Source of the DNA: an uncultured Mycoplasmatota bacterium
GTDB lineage: Bacteria; Bacillota_I; Bacilli_A; RF39; UBA660
Assembly (NCBI GenBank): GCA_947643295.1
Contig: CANRVM010000031.1
Span: forward strand, 1 to 11,244
Length of the DNA: 11,244 nt
Direction: 5' to 3'
Shown: positions 1 through 5,640 of the stretch, in pieces
Layout of the letters: each line of letters starts with the position of its first letter
Position numbering within the stretch: the stretch's first letter is position 1
Program-made: the position numbers and the translations under genes
The notes under the pieces: model-generated
Seen by the model: only the letters and a program-made list of their open reading frames with translations
Database searches by the model: none
What the model was told of the DNA's origin: nothing

Positions 1-41
1 TTAAAAATATATGTTAATTTATCAAATATAGTTAATTCCAA
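1..41 (-). CDS. Start of an unidentified protein (partial; continues past the left edge)
   Basis: Only the first 13 codons are visible: TTG start at 39-41, reading MELTIFDKLTYIF and still open at the window edge. The start is supported by a perfect AGGAGG (complement of 50-55) placed 8 nt upstream, immediately after the sortase stop codon at 56-58. A second TTG at 44-46 hits a stop after four codons and is therefore unlikely. The tight spacing suggests co-transcription with the sortase and the thioester surface proteins. The product cannot be recognised from so few residues; by position it may be another component of the surface-anchoring locus, but that is inference. Confidence 0.5.
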   Translation of the reverse strand, partial: MELTIFDKLTYIF

Positions 42-55
42 TTCAATTACCTCCT

Positions 56-745
56 TTACTCTTGCTCTAAAATATAAACTGTTTGTTCCGTATCACTATC
101 TTTGGTACAAGTAATTAGTGTAAGTGTTGTTTTATCTGGATTTCTATTTATTTTTACCGTTCCATTTTTAGGTACATTATAAATATTAACTAAGCGATAG
201 CGATAAACATTATTATGATATGTCACATAAGCTTCATTTCCTATATTAAGTCGATATAAATAGGCAAAAAAAGAGATATAAGCATCCCCTGAATGGGCAA
301 TTAAAATAAGATTACCTCCAGGAACATCTGGCATTGAAGAACCTCCAACAACACTAACATTATAACTAATATTATTGTATTTTGAATCTGTTCCATAGAA
401 ACCTCTTTTTAGCCCAATCCTAGGAATTTCTAATACTCCTAGATATTTACTATAGTCCACTTTCTTTTCCTTAACAGGAGGAGAATCAACTTTTACTTCA
501 TTTGGTGGTACAACTTCTTCCTTTACTTCTTCTACATTAGGAACATATTCTATAGATTCCTCAATATCATTATCTTCAATAAAAGATAACTGCATATTTG
601 AGAAAACTTCTCTTTTTAATTTAAGAATATGATTGTAAGAAAGAAGAATCCCTCCTAAAATAATAAGTAAAAAGCCAAATAAACATATATGACTTTTTTT
701 TATTTTAATCTTAAATTTTCTGTTTTTTTGGCTTGACATTTGCAT
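56..745 (-). CDS. Membrane-anchored sortase lacking the usual catalytic arginine
   Basis: A cysteine transpeptidase that would cut a C-terminal sorting signal and attach a surface protein to the cell envelope. Numbering from ATG 745 (229 aa): a basic N-terminus, one membrane segment at about residues 19-36, an acidic Pro/Glu/Val-rich linker (about 56-98), then the sortase fold. The fold begins at LEIPRIGL (105-112), with catalytic His151 in NLILIAHSG and catalytic Cys213 in LTLITC. The 16 residues after Cys213 contain no arginine; Gln221 occupies the place where the third catalytic residue (Arg) is expected. The start is uncertain: GTG 763 has no Shine-Dalgarno, while ATG 745 and ATG 739 lie in the overlap with the upstream thioester-protein gene, which ends at 711, suggesting translational coupling. 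ATG 745 is preferred because a GGAG lies 12 nt upstream. The two upstream surface proteins are its probable substrates. The family call is firm; the sortase class is not assigned. Confidence 0.9.
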   Translation of the reverse strand: MQMSSQKNRKFKIKIKKSHICLFGFLLIILGGILLSYNHILKLKREVFSNMQLSFIEDNDIEESIEYVPNVEEVKEEVVPPNEVKVDSPPVKEKKVDYSKYLGVLEIPRIGLKRGFYGTDSKYNNISYNVSVVGGSSMPDVPGGNLILIAHSGDAYISFFAYLYRLNIGNEAYVTYHNNVYRYRLVNIYNVPKNGTVKINRNPDKTTLTLITCTKDSDTEQTVYILEQE

Positions 746-1847
746 AGATAATTCCAACTCCACATAGTAAAATAAATAATCCTGTAATATACATCACTTT
801 CGAAATAGAACTAGCAGTATCTTCAATGTGACTTCCCTCTATTTTTAAAGCTGCTGTTATTTGTTTCGTATCATTAGTTACTAAAACAACGGGTTGTTTT
901 GCTCCATTTGTGTACTTATATCCATTATAATAAGTGTATCCAGCAATGGCTGAAATGTTAAAATCAAAAGAATAATTATCAGGATTATCAATAGGTACTA
1001 TTAAATAAAACCTCACAGCACTAGGAATATCAGTTAAACTAGTAAGCTCACTACCAGATTCATTATACACTTTAGTACCACTAGGAGCTTTTGATAAGTC
1101 TAGTGAAAAAGAAGAAATCTCGCCACTATTTTGGATGGAAACTAAACCTGTACGAATTGTTTTATTTTCCTTATCGACTGTATGAGTTCCATCATAATTA
1201 AAAGCTAGGTTATTAAAAGCAGAAGGATCAGTACCAGCATGAGCTTTCGCTTCGTCTACAAGACCATCTGCAAGCGCCCACAAAAGCACTGCATTATTAC
1301 TATATGTATAATAATCTCCAGCAGTAGTTGTAATTCCTTCTTCTACAATATTAGGCTGTACCATAGAAATACTTGTAAAATTATTTGCATTTTGATATTT
1401 CCAAATAGCTACTTGTGTAAACCAAGATGCTTCTAACTCTGGATTACTTCCTTTTCTGTTAAATTTATTATTATAATAATCTTGAGCATGTGTAATAATA
1501 TACACAACTCCATAATCCACAGTCTCTCCAGATTTGGTATATGTTTCTCCTGGTCCATAGTCTGTCATTCGATCAATACAAAATATCTTATCTCCTGTTG
1601 AAGTGTGATAGTCAATGATATTATTTCCTCTTCCTGTTGCATTTGCAGACATTGATGGATTTGCCATTACAGCATCATTTGACGTATTTGTAAGAGCTCC
1701 ACCAGCATACCCTCTACCAGCGCGATTTGTTACAAAAGAGTCTGGTGCACTAGAAGAAATATAACTAGCAGCAACTACATTTTTCTCTACACTAAAAAAT
1801 AAACTTATTATTAAAATACCAGCTAATATTAGATTTTTCTTTTTCAT
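711..1847 (-). CDS. Cys-Gln thioester (TQxA-domain) surface protein, first paralog
   Basis: A 378-aa cell-surface protein of the thioester-domain adhesin type, whose internal Cys-Gln thioester can react covalently with host or other surface amines (known for the family). A signal peptide covers residues 1-26 or so (probable cut after VVA or VVAA). The thioester domain has Cys90 in KIFCIDR and Gln145 in WFTQVAIWKYQN; Cys90 is the only cysteine of the predicted exported region. A beta-rich stalk-like domain follows (about 235-335, containing APSGTKVYNES). The C-terminus carries IEDTA (341-345), a membrane segment (about 351-370) and the basic tail KPKKQKI: a sorting-signal layout without LPxTG. 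ATG 1847 is chosen because it begins the signal peptide and has AAAGGT upstream; the in-frame extension to 1934 would run through the promoter and ribosome binding site. The gene overlaps the sortase gene at its 3' end. It is a tandem duplicate of the gene at 1993-3252. Confidence 0.88.
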   Translation of the reverse strand: MKKKNLILAGILIISLFFSVEKNVVAASYISSSAPDSFVTNRAGRGYAGGALTNTSNDAVMANPSMSANATGRGNNIIDYHTSTGDKIFCIDRMTDYGPGETYTKSGETVDYGVVYIITHAQDYYNNKFNRKGSNPELEASWFTQVAIWKYQNANNFTSISMVQPNIVEEGITTTAGDYYTYSNNAVLLWALADGLVDEAKAHAGTDPSAFNNLAFNYDGTHTVDKENKTIRTGLVSIQNSGEISSFSLDLSKAPSGTKVYNESGSELTSLTDIPSAVRFYLIVPIDNPDNYSFDFNISAIAGYTYYNGYKYTNGAKQPVVLVTNDTKQITAALKIEGSHIEDTASSISKVMYITGLFILLCGVGIIYANVKPKKQKI

Positions 1848-1871
1848 AATATCTTCTACCTTTCTACTATC

Positions 1872-1877
1872 ATTATA
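1872..1877 (-). promoter_or_regulatory. Extended -10 promoter for the first thioester protein and the sortase
   Basis: The minus strand reads TATGCTATAAT, a perfect TATAAT with the TGn extension (complement of 1878-1880). No good -35 is seen about 17 nt upstream, which is tolerable for extended -10 promoters. The predicted leader is only about 20 nt, with AAAGGT (complement of 1858-1863) before ATG 1847. The -10, leader and binding site closely match those of the paralogous gene upstream. Confidence 0.72.
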
Positions 1878-1992
1878 GCATAGTTTTTTTGAAATGCACG
1901 TATTTTTTCCTTTTTTGACATTTTTTATAGACATACAATAAAATCATTCTCAATATAACAATGAAAAAATACTTTTTATAGTTATACCTTAT

Positions 1993-3252
1993 CTATATCT
2001 CTTGTTTTCTAGGCTTCAAATTATAATATACAATTCCAAATCCACATAATAAGATAACTAATCCTCCTATATACACTATTTTAGATACAGAACTAGCAGA
2101 ATCTTCTACATGTGTAGCATTAAATTTTATTGATGTTTGTAATTGTGTTGGTTCGTTGGTAACTAGAACCAAAGAATTAGTTGCCGTTGGAGAAGTGGAT
2201 ATGTACTTATAACCCTTATAATTACCCCGATTAACCTCCGCAATAACACTAAAATCATAAGTGAAGTTTTCAATGTTTTCAACAGGAATTTCTAAAGAAA
2301 ATTTAGTATTACTTGGAATATTAGTTAAATTAGTTATTTCAGCATTTGATTCATTATAAACTTTTGTTCCTGATGGAGCTCTTGAAATATCAAGAGAATA
2401 AGAAGAGAAAGAGGTATGGTTTGGTATAGATGCCAGAGAAGTCTTTACTTTTTGACTCTCTTCTAATATAGAAAAATTACCATCATAGTTAAATGTTACA
2501 GTAACATCTTTTGCAGCTCTAGCTTCTATTACAAGTTTACTAGCAAGATTCCAAAGAGAAATCGCTCTAGTGCTAACTCTTGTTGATTCTACTTGTTTTT
2601 CTTCATAGTTGGTTTCTCCTAAAGGAGGGATATGTTTATCAATATTATTACTCGTCATAGAAATATTAGCAAAATTATTAAGATTTTGATATTTCCAAAT
2701 AGCAACTTGAGTAAACCACGCTAACTCTAAATCACCATTAGTTCCTGTATTGGTATTAATACCATTCTTATCAAGAAAACTTTTAGCATTTGCAATAATA
2801 TAGACAATACCATAATCAACAGGAGAGGATACCTTGTTATATTGATAACTACTATTATGTTCTATTCCACACACAGTATAATTCATGCTATCAGTAACAA
2901 AAAGTTTGGCACCTCTTGTTACTTCATTTGTATCAAGATTATAAGATAGACCAATATGAGCATCAAAGATATATCCATATCTCCTGAAAAATCTATATCC
3001 CGAAAGATTATCTCCTACATTAGTGGCAGCAAAAGATTCATTATAAAGGACAGCATCTCTACCACTAGTGTTTGTTTTTCCAGCATAAACCCCAGCCATA
3101 CCGTCACTTCCAGCATAATAAGCACTGACGTTTGTTTTTAAGCTTTCTGGTGCACTTCTAGCAATATAACTTTCTGCTCTAACATTAATACCATTCCCAC
3201 AAAATAAACTAATAGTTATTATAAAAACAATTATAAAATAATTTTTTCTCAT
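1993..3252 (-). CDS. Cys-Gln thioester (TQxA-domain) surface protein, second paralog
   Basis: A 419-aa paralog of the downstream thioester protein. Signal peptide at about residues 1-26 (cut after VRA). Thioester domain with Cys128 in YTVCGIEH and Gln182 in WFTQVAIWKYQN; Cys128 is the only cysteine in the predicted exported part. It has a longer N-terminal insertion (about 45-125) than its sister, so the surfaces presented probably differ. The stalk region shares APSGTKVYNES (292-302). The C-terminus has VEDSA (382-386), a membrane segment (about 392-410) and tail KPRKQEI; 26 of the last 39 residues are identical to the sister protein. ATG 3252 has AAAGGTAAG just upstream. The role is inferred as a covalent surface adhesin or colonisation factor; the binding target is unknown. 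Confidence 0.87.
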   Translation of the reverse strand: MRKNYFIIVFIITISLFCGNGINVRAESYIARSAPESLKTNVSAYYAGSDGMAGVYAGKTNTSGRDAVLYNESFAATNVGDNLSGYRFFRRYGYIFDAHIGLSYNLDTNEVTRGAKLFVTDSMNYTVCGIEHNSSYQYNKVSSPVDYGIVYIIANAKSFLDKNGINTNTGTNGDLELAWFTQVAIWKYQNLNNFANISMTSNNIDKHIPPLGETNYEEKQVESTRVSTRAISLWNLASKLVIEARAAKDVTVTFNYDGNFSILEESQKVKTSLASIPNHTSFSSYSLDISRAPSGTKVYNESNAEITNLTNIPSNTKFSLEIPVENIENFTYDFSVIAEVNRGNYKGYKYISTSPTATNSLVLVTNEPTQLQTSIKFNATHVEDSASSVSKIVYIGGLVILLCGFGIVYYNLKPRKQEI

Positions 3253-3274
3253 CTTATCTTACCTTTCTAACATT

Positions 3275-3280
3275 ATTATA
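3275..3280 (-). promoter_or_regulatory. Extended -10 promoter for the second thioester protein
   Basis: The minus strand reads TATGCTATAAT, identical in its core to the promoter of the sister gene. A 6-bp inverted repeat, ATATCT (3283-3288) and AGATAT (3299-3304), lies directly upstream of the -10 where a regulator could bind, but in such AT-rich DNA it may be chance. No convincing -35 is seen. The spacing to ATG 3252 leaves a short leader of about 17 nt containing the ribosome binding site. Confidence 0.7.
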
Positions 3281-3367
3281 GCATATCTTTTAATATATAG
3301 ATATTTTTTTTATAAGTCAAAATAATAATATTAACAAATTTAATATAAATAATCTTACTCTAATAAT

Positions 3368-4594
3368 TTAAGGTGAAATAGTATAATAATCTTCTACTTC
3401 TGAAAAATCATCTTCCTTATTCACAAATAATGTACATAACGTATCACCTACCTTGACTTTATCGCCAACTAATTTAACTAATTTAATTCCAACTCCATGA
3501 TTAATTTTATCATCCTCATGTTGACGTCCTGCGCCAAGTTTCACTGAAAGTTCTCCAAATTTTAGTGCATTAATAGATTTTACAACTCCACTTTTCGAAG
3601 ATTTTACTTCTATTTTTTTATCACTAACTTTTAAGGAAGAAATATCACCATTTTGATATTTCACTAATTCTAAAAATTTATAATAGGCTTTTTTACTTGC
3701 AATTGTTTCTTTTACTAACTTGATTGCTTTTTTCTTACTAATATTTTTACCCATACTAACCATTTCACTTGATAAGTCAATACATAAATCAAGTAATCCA
3801 TTTTTTTCTTTTCCTTTTAATATGTCCACTACTTCAAATACCTCTATTGCATTTCCAATACAATTACCTAAAGGAGTATTCATATCTGAAATAATACATC
3901 TTACTTCTCTACCATAATGAGCTCCAATACGAATCATTAAATCTCTTAATTTCTTAGCATCTTTTTGATTTTTAATAAGTGCCCCTTTTCCTACTTTGAT
4001 ATCAATTAATATTTTATCAGCACCACTTGCGATTTTTTTACTCATGATACTAGCTGCTATTAAAGGAATAGATTCTACGGTTCCTGTTACATCCCTTAAT
4101 GCATATATTTTCTTATCCATTGGAGCGAGCTTACTAGTTTGTGAAGAAAGAGAGATTCCGATTTCTTTTACTTGCCTCCTAATTGCTCCCATAGATCGAT
4201 TGGTTTGAAATCCTTCTATAGATTCAATCTTATCTATAGTACCCCCTGTAAACCCTAATCCTCTACCACTCATTTTTACAACTGGTATTCCAAGACTAGC
4301 GACAATAGGAGTAATAATCAAGGTCGTTTTATCTCCAACTCCTCCCGTTGAATGTTTGTCAACTTTAACCCCTTCTACTTTTGAAAAATCAAGAATTTCT
4401 CCACTTTTAATATAAATATCGGTTAATTCAAAAATTTCCTTATCTGCCATTCCTTTCAAACAAATTGCCATTAATAAAGAAGACATTTGATAATCTTCTA
4501 CCTCACCATTTAAATATCCATTAAAAAAATACTCTAGTTCTTTTCTTGATAATATTTTTCCCTCTTTTTTCTTTGTTATAATATCTACTATCAA
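3368..4594 (-). CDS. pdp: Pyrimidine-nucleoside (thymidine/uridine) phosphorylase
   Basis: Cytosolic salvage enzyme that splits pyrimidine (deoxy)nucleosides with phosphate into base and (deoxy)ribose-1-phosphate. The 408-aa protein has the family layout: an N-terminal helical domain, the phosphate/glycine-rich signature KHSTGGVGDKT (80-90), MSGRGLGFTGGTIDK (108-122), the substrate-site stretch ALRDVT...SIPLIAASIMSKK (165-187), and a C-terminal domain with LGAGR (353-357). It is about 25 residues shorter than typical members (about 433 aa), mainly through a contracted linker near 313-328 and an early end after YYTIS. The start codon is TTG at 4592-4594, supported by AGGAGG (complement of 4601-4606) six nt upstream; no ATG fits. 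It has its own promoter and lies after the terminator of the upstream regulator gene. Whether it prefers thymidine only (deoA-like) or several pyrimidine nucleosides cannot be told from sequence. Confidence 0.95.
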   Translation of the reverse strand: MIVDIITKKKEGKILSRKELEYFFNGYLNGEVEDYQMSSLLMAICLKGMADKEIFELTDIYIKSGEILDFSKVEGVKVDKHSTGGVGDKTTLIITPIVASLGIPVVKMSGRGLGFTGGTIDKIESIEGFQTNRSMGAIRRQVKEIGISLSSQTSKLAPMDKKIYALRDVTGTVESIPLIAASIMSKKIASGADKILIDIKVGKGALIKNQKDAKKLRDLMIRIGAHYGREVRCIISDMNTPLGNCIGNAIEVFEVVDILKGKEKNGLLDLCIDLSSEMVSMGKNISKKKAIKLVKETIASKKAYYKFLELVKYQNGDISSLKVSDKKIEVKSSKSGVVKSINALKFGELSVKLGAGRQHEDDKINHGVGIKLVKLVGDKVKVGDTLCTLFVNKEDDFSEVEDYYTISP

Positions 4595-4617
4595 AATACC
4601 CCTCCTATAATAACTTC

Positions 4618-4623
4618 ATTATA
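4618..4623 (-). promoter_or_regulatory. Extended -10 promoter for the nucleoside phosphorylase
   Basis: The minus strand reads TATGCTATAAT again, the same 11-base core as at the two thioester-protein genes. It sits between the terminator of the upstream gene and the AGGAGG binding site, giving a leader of about 17 nt before the TTG start. Confidence 0.7.
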
Positions 4624-4663
4624 GCATACCAAATAAGATTGGTAAATTAAAAAGATGCAGATT

Positions 4664-4696
4664 TTAAAAAACAAAAAAAGAGAAAAAAACTCTCTT
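4664..4696 (-). terminator. Rho-independent terminator of the XRE regulator gene
   Basis: On the minus strand AAGAGA pairs with TCTCTT around a 7-nt loop (4678-4696), followed by T5, a G and another T-rich run (4664-4677). The stem begins inside the stop codon of the regulator gene. The stem is AT-rich, but the position and T tract make termination likely. Confidence 0.75.
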
Positions 4697-5048
4697 ACCT
4701 CATTTTAATATCTATTAGTTCTACAAATCTCTTTGGGTCATCAATTACTTTATGATACAAATTACGATTCTTTCGAATCTCTTTTAAGAAGTCAATTTCT
4801 TCTTTTGCAACAGTGAGTCCATACTTTTCATTACCATCTGTTACTAAATAACTTTCATTTCCTAGAAAATAATTAATATCTACATTAAAGAATTCACAAA
4901 GTGCCAGTAAAGTTTCTAATGTTGGTATTCTAGTTTCTTTCTCATAACAGCAGATACTAACTTTAGTAACATTTATAATCTTACCTAACTCTTCCTGTGT
5001 TAGTCCTTTTTCTTTTCGTAAAGATTTTATTCTTTTTCCTATAAGCAT
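4695..5048 (-). CDS. XRE/Cro-family helix-turn-helix transcription regulator
   Basis: A 117-aa DNA-binding protein. Residues about 4-61 form the classic five-helix HTH_3 domain: IGKRIKSLRKEKGLTQEELG, then the recognition helix around VTKVSICCYEKETRIP and TLLALCEFFNVDINYFLG. Residues 62-117 form a charged helical tail (AKEEIDFLKEIRKNRNLYHKVI) that may mediate dimerisation; no known ligand or protease domain is visible. ATG 5048 follows the purine-rich AGAGGTGAGG. It is a single-gene unit between ssb and the nucleoside phosphorylase, with its own terminator. Repressors of this kind often regulate themselves, and ACTAAT repeats in the upstream gap are candidate operators. Its targets are unknown; phage-repressor ancestry is possible but no phage genes are nearby. 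Confidence 0.93.
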   Translation of the reverse strand: MLIGKRIKSLRKEKGLTQEELGKIINVTKVSICCYEKETRIPTLETLLALCEFFNVDINYFLGNESYLVTDGNEKYGLTVAKEEIDFLKEIRKNRNLYHKVIDDPKRFVELIDIKMR

Positions 5049-5086
5049 GACCTCACCTCTAATCTTTACTAATAGTTTTCTACAAA

Positions 5087-5103
5087 CTAATTATAATTAT
5101 TAG
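5087..5103 (-). promoter_or_regulatory. Possible promoter with overlapping palindrome upstream of the XRE gene
   Basis: A minus-strand TATAAT (complement of 5090-5095) lies within an inverted repeat CTAAT-N7-ATTAG (5087-5103). Further ACTAAT copies begin at 5068 and 5127. This could be a promoter with an autoregulatory operator, but no good -35 is present and the DNA is very AT-rich, so the call is tentative. Confidence 0.35.
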
Positions 5104-5141
5104 AAAAGATTTTTTGGTAAAAGTTAACTAATAATAAATTT

Positions 5142-5486
5142 TTATTCTTTCTCTTCTTTTTCTTTACTTTTTTTAGAAGTTAAAAATGTTACTTTTTCGG
5201 CAACTACTTCTAAAATATTTTCCTTATGATCCTCTTTTGTAACTACTCTAGACTGAAGTCTTCCTTTAATTCCAACAATATCTCCTTTTTTGCAATATTC
5301 AGAAGTATTCAAAGCAGTATTTTCCCATAAGATGCATTCCACATAATCTGTATCGTAAATACCATCCATATTTTTAAAACTCCTTGGAATAGCTAAGCTA
5401 AGATTGGCTATTTTCTTTCCAGAATCTGTCTTGTTTATGACTATATCTTTAGTTAGTCTTCCCACTAAAACAATTTGGTTTAGCAT
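5142..5486 (-). CDS. ssb: Short single-stranded DNA-binding protein (no acidic C-terminal tip)
   Basis: An SSB-family OB-fold protein that coats single-stranded DNA in replication, repair or recombination. The 114-aa protein is almost only the OB fold (about residues 1-104): MLNQIVLVGRLTKD at the start, NLSLAIPR, DYVECILWENTA with Trp54, and CKKGDIVGIKGRLQSR. The C-terminus is a short charged tail (SKKSKEKEEKE). It lacks the flexible linker and the DDLPF-like acidic tip by which canonical bacterial SSBs (often 140-180 aa) recruit partner proteins. This suggests an accessory SSB rather than the main replicative one, or a lineage-specific short form. ATG 5484-5486 has a perfect AAAGGAGG six nt upstream and a good promoter, so it is a stand-alone unit. 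It is not beside rpsF/rpsR, the usual place of the housekeeping ssb. Confidence 0.93.
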   Translation of the reverse strand: MLNQIVLVGRLTKDIVINKTDSGKKIANLSLAIPRSFKNMDGIYDTDYVECILWENTALNTSEYCKKGDIVGIKGRLQSRVVTKEDHKENILEVVAEKVTFLTSKKSKEKEEKE

Positions 5487-5509
5487 ATTATTCCTCCTTT
5501 CTGGAAAGT

Positions 5510-5538
5510 ATGATAAATGAATACATCTGTTTTTTCAA
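5510..5538 (-). promoter_or_regulatory. Sigma-70-type promoter of ssb
   Basis: On the minus strand TTGAAA (complement of 5533-5538), a 17-nt spacer, then TATCAT (complement of 5510-5515). The predicted start of transcription lies just before the AAAGGAGG binding site (complement of 5493-5500). This is the only promoter in the window with both hexamers at ideal spacing. Confidence 0.65.
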
Positions 5539-5575
5539 ATAAAGAACTTTTTAAATTCCTTCGGAAATTTTAGAC

Positions 5576-5600
5576 AAAAAAAAGAATTCCTTAAGGAATT
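5576..5600 (-). terminator. Terminator of the suf operon
   Basis: A perfect palindrome AATTCCTTAAGGAATT (5585-5600) is followed on the minus strand by a run of eight T (complement of 5576-5583). It lies 41 nt after the sufB stop. A related imperfect hairpin (TTCC-TTC-GGAA core, 5556-5566) follows about 20 nt further on without a T tract. Confidence 0.75.
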
Positions 5601-5640
5601 TAGTATCTTATAAATAGAAATGTTTTCTGAAAATTTAAAG

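Noticed and set aside
746..763. GTG 763 as the sortase start
   Set aside because: No Shine-Dalgarno precedes it and it lies deeper inside the upstream gene; ATG 745 or 739 give the usual short basic N-terminus before the membrane helix. Not fully excluded.
1848..1934. N-terminal extension of the first thioester protein to an upstream ATG (29 extra residues)
   Set aside because: It would cover the -10 promoter and ribosome binding site and push the signal peptide inside the protein; the paralog begins exactly at the equivalent of ATG 1847.
1935..1992. Terminator after the second thioester protein
   Set aside because: Only a 5-bp A/T hairpin (AAAAA-GTA-TTTTT) is present with no G/C pairs, so termination is not supported; read-through into the next gene is possible.
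3253..3367. Terminator after the nucleoside phosphorylase
   Set aside because: The 115-bp gap holds the promoter of the next gene and AT-rich sequence but no stable hairpin followed by a T tract.
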